Shown piece by piece: positions 1 through 6,167 of a stretch of DNA of 6,167 nt. The position numbers and the translations under genes are program-made. Location: contig JBPCVZ010000223.1 in NCBI GenBank assembly GCA_051010015.1, forward strand, positions 1 to 6,167, in the 5' to 3' direction. The notes under the pieces are model-generated. The model did not search any database and was not told the DNA's origin. It saw nothing but the letters and a program-made list of their open reading frames with translations. Within the stretch, counting starts at the first letter, position 1; every line of letters starts with the position of its first letter. The stretch comes from CAJQQK01 sp051010015 (GTDB lineage: Bacteria > Pseudomonadota > Alphaproteobacteria > Rhizobiales > Hyphomicrobiaceae).

Positions 1-560
1 CGTTCGGTGAGGCCGAACATTTTCATGTGCTGCTTGGCAAAGCAGGCGTAGATGTCCATGAACGGACTGCGCTGGCGATTGGCGGCATCCTCGTCGACCG
101 GCTCCTCGACGCCGTCGCCAAGTGCCAGCAGGCGCTCGAACGTCTCCTGCTGGCGGTGCACGTCGGTGGCGCCATCGAAGATCGCGAACGACTTGGCCTT
201 GTCCTCGTCGTACATCTTGTCGACGCCGACGGCGAGGGCAACGTCGGCGACGCCGGCCCGGATCGCAGTGACCGCGCCGTTGAACGCCGTCGAGGCGCTG
301 GCACAAGCGTTCTCGACGTTGGTCATGGGGATGCCTTGAAAGCCCATTTCGCGCAGCGCGATCTCGCCCGGTACACAGTACTGGCCTTCCATGACGCCCT
401 GCGTCGTGTTGGAGAACCAGGCCGCGCCAATGTCACCGGTCGCAGCGCCCGCGTCGGCGAGTGCGTCGCCGACGGCTTCGCGCGTGAGATCCTTTACCGA
501 CTTGTCGAGGAACTTGCCGAACGGTGTCATCGAGGCACCGACCAGATAGACGTCTTCCAT
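1..560 (-). CDS. Thiolase-like protein (SCP-x-type acetyl-CoA acetyltransferase), N-terminal part, runs off the left edge
   Basis: I translated the minus strand from the ATG at 560-558; the frame stays open for 186 codons to the window edge. The protein begins MEDVYLVGASMTPFGKF, the usual opening of thiolases of the lipid-transfer/SCP-x group. It has VENACASAS around residues 82-90, with Cys86 as the expected acyl-accepting nucleophile. It ends in the window at FAKQHMKMFGLTE (about residues 173-185), like the H-x-x-x-x-G-x-T segment of this group. About half of a typical 390-residue thiolase is present; the later catalytic His and second Cys lie outside. The family thiolytically cleaves 3-ketoacyl-CoA or condenses acyl-CoAs in the cytoplasm. 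Members of this subgroup often sit beside a DUF35/OB-fold partner, which would be further left if present. The gene starts 18 nt after the GMC gene, so the two are probably co-transcribed. Family call is firm; substrate is unknown. Confidence 0.9.
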   Translation of the reverse strand, partial: MEDVYLVGASMTPFGKFLDKSVKDLTREAVGDALADAGAATGDIGAAWFSNTTQGVMEGQYCVPGEIALREMGFQGIPMTNVENACASASTAFNGAVTAIRAGVADVALAVGVDKMYDEDKAKSFAIFDGATDVHRQQETFERLLALGDGVEEPVDEDAANRQRSPFMDIYACFAKQHMKMFGLTE

Positions 561-569
561 GGCAGTGGG

Positions 570-574
570 CTCCT
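570..574 (-). promoter_or_regulatory. Ribosome binding site of the thiolase gene
   Basis: The minus strand reads AGGAG followed by 9 nt and then the ATG at 560. It is the best Shine-Dalgarno match in the 18-nt gap after the GMC stop codon. It fixes the thiolase start at MEDVYLVG. Confidence 0.75.
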
Positions 575-578
575 GTAC

Positions 579-2288
579 CTAGTGGCCGTCGAGAATGGCG
601 TCGGAGATCTTTTCCGCCGTCATGATCGTCGGGAAGTTGGTGTTGGCCGACGGCACGACCGGGAAGATCGAGGCATCGACGACGCGCAGGCCGGCAACGC
701 CATGGACGCGGCCGGTATTATCGGTCACCGCCATCGGGTCGTCCTGGGCGCCCATCCGGCATGTACACGAGGCATGCCAGACGCCGACGGCGGCCTTGCG
801 GATGAAGGCTTCGGCTTCCTCCTCGTCGTTGCACACACCCTCGAGCGTAAAACCTTCCATGATGAGGTTCTTGATCAGGAAGCGCCGGAAGAAGCCGGGG
901 CCATCGAGCAGCTTGGCCATGATGCCGGTCAGGATCCTGTTCTTGGTGTTGATCGTGCCGACCTGGCGAACCTTGTCGGAGTAGCTTGCCGGGAACGGAT
1001 CGGTTGTCACGCGCTGGAGTGCCGGGTCGTTGTAGAGGGGGGCGAGCCGGCGGATCCCATCCGCAATGCGTTCAAGGTCGCGGCGATCGGACAGAAGATT
1101 GAATTCGACCTCCGGTTCGTCGGCCCAATGCCGGGTTTGCAGGCGCACTTCGCCGGTTTCCGAGAACGTCTTGTTGACGAAGATCAGGAAGCTCGCGATC
1201 TGCTCGCCAACGGCATGCCAGGACGTTTTCGAGGTGCATACGACGAACATGTCACCGGGCGGCGCACCGCCGATGTTCGACGTGTAGCGCATGCTCAGGA
1301 ACATGTGTCGGCGCGTGTCCTTGTTGGTGACCCGCGCATTGGGTTTGACGAAGGAGGCAAGTGCGACCGAGGGATGGTCCATGAGCCGCTGGCCGACGCC
1401 GAATGCCGCGTGGCGTACCGGAATGCCAAGGTCATGAAGGTGACCGGTCGGCCCGATGCCCGCGCGCATCAGATGTGCCGGTGAATGGATGGCACCTGAG
1501 GAAAGGATGATTTCGCGGGCGCGAAACTCCTGGCCTTTGCCATTGACCAGTGCCTTGACGCCGACGCAGCGCAGGTCCTCGAACAGCAATTCGGTGACCT
1601 GCGTCCGAGTTGAGATCGTGAGGTTCTCACGGGCGCGAACATCCGGCGTCAGATAACCAATTGAGGCGGACACGCGCTGTTCTTCCGCGTTGGAGATCGT
1701 GACTGGAAAATAGCCATCTTCGAAGAAGCCGTTCTGGTCCGCCAGGCGCTTGTAGTTGGCACGATCCAAAACCTCGATCAGCGCTTTCGAGTGTTTCGGC
1801 CAGTGCGCTTCTGGAACGCGACGAACCGAAATCGGGCCGTCCTGGCCGTGCCATTCGTCATCGAAGTCAAGGTCGGTCTCGAGCTTCTTGAAGTAGGGAA
1901 GGACTTTGTCCCAGTTCCAGCCCTTGGCGCCGCGCTCTTGCCATTCGTCATAGTCGGTCGGGGCGCCGCGATTGGCCATCTGGCCGTTGATCGAGGAACC
2001 GCCGCCGAGCACGCGGGCCTGCTCATACTTGCGCAGCTTGGGTTTGGGCTCGTCGGGATTATTGTGCGAGACAACCTCGGTGCGCACCTTGAGGTCGGAC
2101 CAGATGAATCGGTCGTTGAGGTAGGCGGTGCCGGGATAGGAATCGAGGATTTCTTCAGGCACTTCGCCAGGGGGCGTGTCTTCGCCGGCCTCGCATACGA
2201 GGACTTTGTTGGTGCTGCGTGCAGACAGGCGGTTTGCGAGAACGGAACCGGCCGAGCCGCCACCGACAATGATGTAGTCGAATTCCAT
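579..2288 (-). CDS. FAD-dependent GMC-family oxidoreductase (choline/alcohol dehydrogenase-like)
   Basis: 569 residues, a normal GMC length. The N-terminus MEFDYIIVGGGSAGSVLANRL is the Rossmann FAD-binding motif (Gly9, Gly11, Gly14), and Glu33 in VLVCEAGE is placed to bind the adenosine ribose. GMC signature 1 is at about 92-116 (RVLGGGSSIN) and signature 2 at 265-280 (GAIHSPAHLMRAGIGP). The C-terminal catalytic part has WHASCTCRMG with His505 and ANTNFPTIM with Asn549/Asn551, the usual His/Asn pair region. The family oxidises alcohols to aldehydes or ketones, passing electrons to O2 or a membrane acceptor. No signal peptide is visible, so it is probably cytoplasmic. The ATG at 2288 is preferred because it directly precedes the FAD motif and has GGGAGG upstream. 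A TTG at 2348 would add 20 unlikely residues. Residues 435-486 look like an extra segment. The choline-dehydrogenase-like motif does not prove choline as substrate. Confidence 0.93.
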   Translation of the reverse strand: MEFDYIIVGGGSAGSVLANRLSARSTNKVLVCEAGEDTPPGEVPEEILDSYPGTAYLNDRFIWSDLKVRTEVVSHNNPDEPKPKLRKYEQARVLGGGSSINGQMANRGAPTDYDEWQERGAKGWNWDKVLPYFKKLETDLDFDDEWHGQDGPISVRRVPEAHWPKHSKALIEVLDRANYKRLADQNGFFEDGYFPVTISNAEEQRVSASIGYLTPDVRARENLTISTRTQVTELLFEDLRCVGVKALVNGKGQEFRAREIILSSGAIHSPAHLMRAGIGPTGHLHDLGIPVRHAAFGVGQRLMDHPSVALASFVKPNARVTNKDTRRHMFLSMRYTSNIGGAPPGDMFVVCTSKTSWHAVGEQIASFLIFVNKTFSETGEVRLQTRHWADEPEVEFNLLSDRRDLERIADGIRRLAPLYNDPALQRVTTDPFPASYSDKVRQVGTINTKNRILTGIMAKLLDGPGFFRRFLIKNLIMEGFTLEGVCNDEEEAEAFIRKAAVGVWHASCTCRMGAQDDPMAVTDNTGRVHGVAGLRVVDASIFPVVPSANTNFPTIMTAEKISDAILDGH

Positions 2289-2292
2289 GGGA

Positions 2293-2298
2293 CCTCCC
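2293..2298 (-). promoter_or_regulatory. Ribosome binding site of the GMC oxidoreductase gene
   Basis: The minus strand reads GGGAGG, then 4 nt, then the ATG at 2288. Spacing is slightly short but the match is strong. It supports the ATG at 2288 over the in-frame TTG at 2348. One nucleotide separates it from the foot of the inverted repeat at 2300-2323. Confidence 0.7.
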
Positions 2299-2299
2299 A

Positions 2300-2323
2300 G
2301 GCATGCTTTTGGGTGAGCATGCC
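2300..2323 (-). repeat. Perfect 8-bp inverted repeat (stem-loop) in the hyuB/GMC gap
   Basis: The arms GGCATGCT and AGCATGCC are exact reverse complements separated by 8 nt. In the mRNA they would form an 8-bp hairpin ending one base before the GGGAGG ribosome binding site of the GMC gene. No U-tract follows in the transcribed direction, so it does not look like an intrinsic terminator. Possible roles are tuning of downstream translation, mRNA processing or stability between hyuB and the GMC gene, or a protein-binding operator. All of these are inference. Confidence 0.5.
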
Positions 2324-2368
2324 GCGAGATCGGAGGCGATGCAATCAAGCGACGGGTATTGCGTTCAG

Positions 2369-3970
2369 TTACGGTGCGTCCGTCTCAGGCGCGCCATAGC
2401 CACCGCCGCCGCCGGTGCGCACGACGAGCAGGTCACCGTTTTCGAGGATTACGCGGGTCTTTGAGCGCAACCGGATGGCTTCCGGGCCGCGCTCGACGAT
2501 GTATTCGGCCGAGGCGCCGGGTTGGCCGCCGAACAGGCCTTCGGCCTGGGTTTTGAAACGGTCGGTGTAGGTCGCGAACTGCACGCCATCGTCGAGGATG
2601 CGGTAGCAGCGCTCAAGCCCGTCGCCGCCATGGTGGCGACCGGCGCCGCCGGAGCCCAGCCGCAGCCGATAGGCCTCGAGGCGTGCGAACGGGTAGTCCA
2701 TTTCGAGCGCTTCGATCGGGATGTTGGCGCAGTTCGACAGCGGGCAATCAACCCCGTCGCAGCCGTCATTGCGGGCGCCGGCGCCGTAACCACCGCCGAG
2801 AATTTCAAGGTAGATGTTGTAGCCCGTTTCGCCGAGATGGCTTAGGCAGATCGACGTCGTCGTATCGAAGCCCTCGGCGATGACGTCATCGGGCGCCACC
2901 TGGGCGAGCGCTTTCATGACCGCATTGAAGACACGCAGCGAGGGCAGCAAGCGCGCGCGCACCGGCGCCGGCGGCTTGGGATTGAGGATCGATCCGTAGG
3001 GCGCGTCGACGGTGATGACGCGCTTGACACCGTCGTTGAACGGGATGTCAGGGTCGGTCAGCACGGACTTGACGCACGCGATCGCCGAGGCTGCCGTCGA
3101 CGCGAACGGGTTGTTCATGAAGCTCGACACTTGCGCATCAGCGCCATCGAAGCGGATGTCGATGCGCGCGTCGCCAATCTCGATCTGGGTGCGAATGACG
3201 ACCGGCGTGTCGCCGATGCCATCGTCGTCGATCACGGCTTCGGCACTGTAGGTGCCGTTCGGCAGATCGCCGAGCGCGGCGCGGAGGCGGCGTTCGGTGT
3301 AGTCGAGCATCTCGGCCATGGCGTCGTCGAGGCCGTCGGCGCCGTATCTTTGCGCGAGCGCGCGCATGCGCTTGGCGCCGATCGCGTTGGCGGCGAACTG
3401 CGCGTTGAGGTCGCCGATCGTCGATTCCGGCATGCGCACGTTGGCGCCGATGAACCGTTCGAGCGGGCCGCCGTTCCAGTCGTGGTCGACGTTGTAGCGC
3501 GTCGGCGGAAAGATCAGCCCTTCCTGGTGCACGTCGCCGGCATCGGGGTTCATGCCCGGCGCGCCGCCGCCAAGGTCGATGTGATGCACGACGGAGGCGC
3601 TGAACCCGATCAGGCCGCCTTCATAGAAGACCGGCGAGAACAGGAAGATGTCGGGAATGTGCTGACCGCCGTTGTAGGGGTCGTTGTTGATGAAAAAGTC
3701 GCCCTCTTTCAGAGTCTCGGGCGGGAACAGCTCGAGGCACGGCGCCAGCGTCTGGGCGATCGAGCCGAGCTGGATGGCAATGAGGTCCGACTGCGCGATC
3801 ACTTCGCCATGCCTGTTGACGATCGCGGCGGAGCAGTCCTGCGCCTCGCGCACGATCGGCGAATGGGCCGAGCGGATCAGCTTGGTGCCCATTTCGTGCG
3901 TGGCGGCAATCAGCGCACGGTTGATGATCGCGTGGTCGACTTCGGAAAGGCGCTTGGCGGACTTCTGCAT
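2369..3970 (-). CDS. hyuB: Hydantoinase B/oxoprolinase family protein (HyuB-like subunit)
   Basis: 533 residues, close to the usual 520-580 for a free-standing HyuB. Recognisable blocks in order: SAHSPIVREAQDCSAAI (34-50), NDPYNGGQHIPDIFLFSPV (96-114), HHIDLGGGAPGMNPDAGD (129-146) followed by HQEG, NIPIEALE (416-423), LRLGSGGAGRHHGGDG (436-451), and a glycine-rich end GGGGGYG (520-526). In the hydantoinase/oxoprolinase/acetone carboxylase superfamily this subunit performs the chemistry on a substrate or carboxyl intermediate activated by the HyuA subunit. The HH and HxD-rich blocks are candidate metal or substrate ligands. The start is the ATG at 3970, four nucleotides after the hyuA stop, with GGAAAGG inside the last hyuA codons. 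The pair is therefore probably translationally coupled and forms one complex. Whether it hydrolyses a hydantoin-like ring or carboxylates a ketone cannot be read from the sequence alone. Confidence 0.93.
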   Translation of the reverse strand: MQKSAKRLSEVDHAIINRALIAATHEMGTKLIRSAHSPIVREAQDCSAAIVNRHGEVIAQSDLIAIQLGSIAQTLAPCLELFPPETLKEGDFFINNDPYNGGQHIPDIFLFSPVFYEGGLIGFSASVVHHIDLGGGAPGMNPDAGDVHQEGLIFPPTRYNVDHDWNGGPLERFIGANVRMPESTIGDLNAQFAANAIGAKRMRALAQRYGADGLDDAMAEMLDYTERRLRAALGDLPNGTYSAEAVIDDDGIGDTPVVIRTQIEIGDARIDIRFDGADAQVSSFMNNPFASTAASAIACVKSVLTDPDIPFNDGVKRVITVDAPYGSILNPKPPAPVRARLLPSLRVFNAVMKALAQVAPDDVIAEGFDTTTSICLSHLGETGYNIYLEILGGGYGAGARNDGCDGVDCPLSNCANIPIEALEMDYPFARLEAYRLRLGSGGAGRHHGGDGLERCYRILDDGVQFATYTDRFKTQAEGLFGGQPGASAEYIVERGPEAIRLRSKTRVILENGDLLVVRTGGGGGYGAPETDAP

Positions 3971-3974
3971 ATGA

Positions 3975-5999
3975 CTAGCCTTTCCGTTCGATCATGAGGT
4001 TGCCGGCATCGTCGGAGTGCACGTGCCAGCCGGCCGGAACATAGAGCGTCGAGGTGCCGTCCTCGACGAGCAGCGTGCCATTGATAGGACTGGCGCCGAT
4101 CGCCGCGCGCGGCACCACCTCGCACGATATTCGCTTGCCGCCTTCGGTGACATCGATCGTGCGGCGCCCTGCGTCGGGCGCATCGGCGGTGTTGGTCGAG
4201 ACGTGCGATTCAAACGGGAAGGCATCGAGCTTGGCATGCACGCCGACGCGGTAGGACACGATTTCCGCCGGCTTCTCGGGCGGCTTGGAAAACTCGAAAA
4301 TGCGGTGGTGGACGGCGCGGAACGCTTCGAACAGCTGCGCGAACGTGAGTTGGTCGAGCGCGCCGTCGATCGGTACCGACAACTCGAATGCCTGGCCGAC
4401 GTAGCGCATCTCGACGACGTACTCGAAGCGGCGCTCACCGGCGACGCCGACGTCATCGAGATAGGCCGCGGCTTCCTGTGCAAGTTCGGCAAGGACCTGC
4501 TTGACCGTCGCGACGGCGTTTTCGTCAAGACGCGTGCGATCCGTCCGCGCTCGGTAGTGCACATAGTCAGCCATCAGCAGGCCGGCCGCCGAGAGGACGC
4601 CGGCGTTGCGCGGCACCAGGATCGTCTCGATGTCGAGGTCTTCGGCAATGCGGGCGGCGTGCAGCGGGCCGGCGCCGCCGAACGGCACGAGCACGAAGTC
4701 GCGCGGGTCGAGGCCCTGCTCCGTCGAGACCTGCTGGATGGCGCGCACGATATTGCTCTCGGCAATGCGGATCGCGCTGTCGGCAACGGCGTCGATCGAC
4801 ATGCCGAAACTGTCGGCAAGGCCCTGGTAGGCGGCCACCGAGGCGGTGCGGTCGACCTCCATGGTGCCGCCCAGGAAGGAACGCGACTGCAGCGTGCCGC
4901 GGATGAGATGGGCGTCCGTCACGGTCGGTGCGGTGCCACCGCGGCCGTAGCAGGCCGGCCCCGGTGTGGCGCCGGCGGATTGCGGACCGACGCGCAGCAG
5001 GCCGCCGTCGTCGACCCAGGCGATCGAGCCGCCACCGGCGCCGACCGTTGCGATGTCGATAACCGGCGTGCGCACCGGCAGGCCGTCGATCAGCGTCTGG
5101 GGTGCGAGCTGCGGCTGGCCGTCGGCGATCAGCGAGACGTCGGTGCTGGTGCCGCCCATGTCGAGCGTGATGATATTTCGCACGCCCGATTGCGCCGCGG
5201 CGCCAACCGCCCCGACGACACCCGCCGCAGGCCCGGAAAACAGAGCTGCGATGGCATTGCGCGCCATGCCGCCCGCCGGCATGCGCCCGCCATTCGACTG
5301 CATGATGCTGAACCGGCCATCGAAGCCGCCGCCTTGCAGTTCGACGACGAGCCGGTCGAGATAGCTCGAGATCACCGGTTGCACGTAGGCCGACAGCGCG
5401 GTCGTCGAGGCGCGCTCGTATTCGCGGAACTCAGGCGAGACATCGCATGAGCAGGTGACCGGCAGATCGGGCGCGATGCGCCGGACGACATCGGCGATCG
5501 CGCGCTCGTGGCTGGCGTTGGCATAGCTGTGCAACAGGCAAACGGCGATCGCATCAAACGGGCCGCGCTCGAGAAACGAATTGACAGTCTGCTCCAAAGC
5601 GGTCGTGTCGAGCGCGATGACGACGGAACCATCAGGCGCCAGGCGCTCGTCGATCTCGCAGATATCGTCGCGCGGCACGACCGGCTGCGGCTTGCGATAG
5701 TTGAGGTCGTAGATCTCGGTGCGGTCCTGACGCTGCAGGCCGAATAGGTCGCGGGTGCCGTTGGTGACGAACATACCGACGCGACCGCCCTTGCGCTCGA
5801 GCACGGCATTGGTCGCGACGGTCGAGCCATGGACGAGATCGGATATGTCGCTGAGTTTGATGCGAGCAGCCGCGATGGCCTGCAGCGCGCCGACATCGGG
5901 CTGCTGCGGCGTGCTCGGCACCTTCGCGATGTCGATCATGCCGTCGCGTACCACGACAAGATCGGTAAAGGTTCCGCCGACTTCTACTCCGACCCGCAT
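3975..5999 (-). CDS. hyuA: Hydantoinase A/oxoprolinase family ATP-binding subunit (HyuA-like)
   Basis: 674 residues, normal for HyuA. The N-terminus MRVGVEVGGTFTDLVVV is the phosphate-binding loop of this ASKHA-type ATPase family. The N-terminal domain spans roughly 3-175 and includes FVTNGTRDLFGLQRQ (77-91). The central hydantoinase A domain (about 195-485) has IMQSNGGRM (232-240), SGPAAGVVGA (255-264), LDMGGTSTDVSL (279-290), VGAGGGSIAWVD (319-330), GATPGPACYGRGG (343-355) and FGGAGPLHA (440-448). A C-terminal domain follows from about 495. The family uses ATP to phosphorylate or activate the substrate (hydantoin, 5-oxoproline, or ketone/bicarbonate in acetone- and acetophenone-carboxylase relatives) and acts with HyuB in the cytoplasm. 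Start ATG at 5999 has GGAG 5 nt upstream. Residue 6 is Glu where most relatives I know have Asp (VDVGGTFTD). The SDR gene is 41 nt upstream and hyuB 4 nt downstream. Confidence 0.94.
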   Translation of the reverse strand: MRVGVEVGGTFTDLVVVRDGMIDIAKVPSTPQQPDVGALQAIAAARIKLSDISDLVHGSTVATNAVLERKGGRVGMFVTNGTRDLFGLQRQDRTEIYDLNYRKPQPVVPRDDICEIDERLAPDGSVVIALDTTALEQTVNSFLERGPFDAIAVCLLHSYANASHERAIADVVRRIAPDLPVTCSCDVSPEFREYERASTTALSAYVQPVISSYLDRLVVELQGGGFDGRFSIMQSNGGRMPAGGMARNAIAALFSGPAAGVVGAVGAAAQSGVRNIITLDMGGTSTDVSLIADGQPQLAPQTLIDGLPVRTPVIDIATVGAGGGSIAWVDDGGLLRVGPQSAGATPGPACYGRGGTAPTVTDAHLIRGTLQSRSFLGGTMEVDRTASVAAYQGLADSFGMSIDAVADSAIRIAESNIVRAIQQVSTEQGLDPRDFVLVPFGGAGPLHAARIAEDLDIETILVPRNAGVLSAAGLLMADYVHYRARTDRTRLDENAVATVKQVLAELAQEAAAYLDDVGVAGERRFEYVVEMRYVGQAFELSVPIDGALDQLTFAQLFEAFRAVHHRIFEFSKPPEKPAEIVSYRVGVHAKLDAFPFESHVSTNTADAPDAGRRTIDVTEGGKRISCEVVPRAAIGASPINGTLLVEDGTSTLYVPAGWHVHSDDAGNLMIERKG
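3979..3985 (-). promoter_or_regulatory. Ribosome binding site of hyuB inside the end of hyuA
   Basis: The minus strand reads GGAAAGG, encoding part of the final Arg-Lys-Gly of HyuA, then 8 nt including the TAG stop, then the hyuB ATG at 3970. This arrangement suggests translational coupling and roughly equal production of the two subunits. Confidence 0.65.
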
Positions 6000-6004
6000 G
6001 CCTG

Positions 6005-6008
6005 CTCC
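6005..6008 (-). promoter_or_regulatory. Ribosome binding site of hyuA
   Basis: The minus strand reads GGAG, 5 nt before the ATG at 5999, within the 41-nt gap after the SDR stop. No promoter-like or terminator-like sequence is visible in that gap, so hyuA is probably transcribed from upstream of the SDR gene. Confidence 0.6.
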
Positions 6009-6040
6009 ATCTGTGCCTTGATTTGCCGCGCTCGCGCAGG

Positions 6041-6167
6041 CTAATTGCGCCCGGCCGATACGCCACCGTCAACCATGTAGACGCCGCCGGTGCAAAAGCT
6101 CGAATCGTCGGACGCGAGAAACAGCATGAGCTTGGCGACTTCTTCAGGCGTGCCGTAGCGCCTGAGC
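6041..6167 (-). CDS. Short-chain dehydrogenase/reductase (SDR), C-terminal end, enters from the right edge
   Basis: I translated the minus strand from the right edge to the TAG at 6043-6041; 41 residues are visible. They read in order LRRYGTPEEVAKLMLFLASD, then SSFCTGG, then MVDGGVSAGRN. This is the standard C-terminus of classical FabG-like SDRs (R-x-G-x-P-E-E-V-A, F-L-A-S-D-x-S-S-F-x-T-G, V-D-G-G). These are NAD(P)-dependent cytoplasmic enzymes that interconvert alcohols and ketones. The cofactor-binding glycine motif and the catalytic Ser-Tyr-Lys lie outside the window, so activity and cofactor cannot be judged. The gene is the upstream neighbour of hyuA with 41 nt between them and probably belongs to the same operon. 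Confidence 0.88.
   Translation of the reverse strand, partial: LRRYGTPEEVAKLMLFLASDDSSFCTGGVYMVDGGVSAGRN

Larger units (their letters stand above)
1..6167 (-). other. Probable catabolic operon: SDR - hyuA - hyuB - GMC oxidoreductase - thiolase
   Basis: Five genes share one strand with gaps of 41, 4, 80 and 18 nt, no intervening terminator, and ribosome binding sites before all four starts seen here. The mix of two alcohol/carbonyl oxidoreductases, an ATP-dependent hydantoinase/carboxylase-type pair and a CoA thiolase points to breakdown of an organic substrate. Both ends of the operon are outside the window, so its regulator, promoter and any CoA ligase or transporter are not visible. Confidence 0.7.

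Noticed and set aside
27..1484. Long plus-strand open frame (485 codons) opposite the thiolase and GMC genes
   Set aside because: The minus strand carries clear family motifs throughout this span. The plus frame has no recognisable domain, crosses two genes and their gap, and is rich in Arg, Ala, Gly, Val and Asp as expected of an antisense frame in GC-rich DNA.
2289..2348. A 20-residue N-terminal extension of the GMC protein from the TTG at 2348
   Set aside because: The extension would precede the FAD motif that normally opens the family, it starts with a weak codon, and the ATG at 2288 has a strong ribosome binding site. The extension would also translate through the stem-loop.
2324..2368. 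Possible promoter in the hyuB/GMC gap (a TTGATT-like element)
   Set aside because: No acceptable -10 element sits at the right spacing on the minus strand, so a separate promoter is not supported.
3131..3997. Plus-strand open frame (288 codons) opposite hyuB
   Set aside because: Antisense shadow of hyuB with no domain features; the Val/Arg/Asp-rich composition mirrors the high-GC codons of the real gene.
4017..5450. Long plus-strand open frame (477 codons) opposite hyuA
   Set aside because: It lies wholly antisense to a well-conserved hyuA, has low-complexity Arg/Ala/Asp/Val composition and no recognisable motif, so it is a codon-bias shadow.
6000..6040. GC-rich near-palindrome in the SDR/hyuA gap as a terminator
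   Set aside because: The self-complementary part is only four bases around a two-base loop and no U-tract follows, so no stable hairpin or terminator can be claimed.

Overview
The window is GC-rich bacterial DNA read entirely on the minus strand. It holds five co-directional genes with short gaps, so it looks like the inside of one catabolic operon. High GC, coding style and gene content suggest a metabolically versatile proteobacterium, perhaps an alphaproteobacterium of the Bradyrhizobium/Reyranella kind. That placement is inference, because the window has no rRNA or marker gene. No mobile element, tRNA, CRISPR array, promoter or convincing terminator is visible.

In transcription order (right to left), the genes are as follows. 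The C-terminal end of a short-chain dehydrogenase/reductase (SDR) is at 6167-6041. A complete hydantoinase A/oxoprolinase-family ATP-binding subunit (hyuA-like) is at 5999-3975. A complete hydantoinase B/oxoprolinase-family subunit (hyuB-like) is at 3970-2369. A complete FAD-dependent GMC oxidoreductase is at 2288-579. The N-terminal part of a thiolase-like protein with its active-site cysteine starts at 560 and runs off the left edge. Gaps are 41, 4, 80 and 18 nt, and four of the five starts lie in the window, each with a Shine-Dalgarno sequence. The only notable non-coding stretch is the 80-nt hyuB/GMC gap. It carries a perfect 8-bp inverted repeat directly beside the GMC ribosome binding site.

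How the genes may work together is inferred. The SDR and GMC enzymes oxidise alcohols to carbonyls. HyuA/HyuB proteins either hydrolyse cyclic amides (hydantoins, 5-oxoproline) with ATP or, in the related acetone and acetophenone carboxylases, carboxylate ketones. The thiolase cleaves a beta-ketoacyl-CoA. Together these fit an alcohol -> ketone -> beta-keto acid -> CoA thioester -> thiolysis route like the anaerobic ethylbenzene/acetophenone pathway. No CoA ligase and none of the extra small carboxylase subunits is visible, so the substrate is open.
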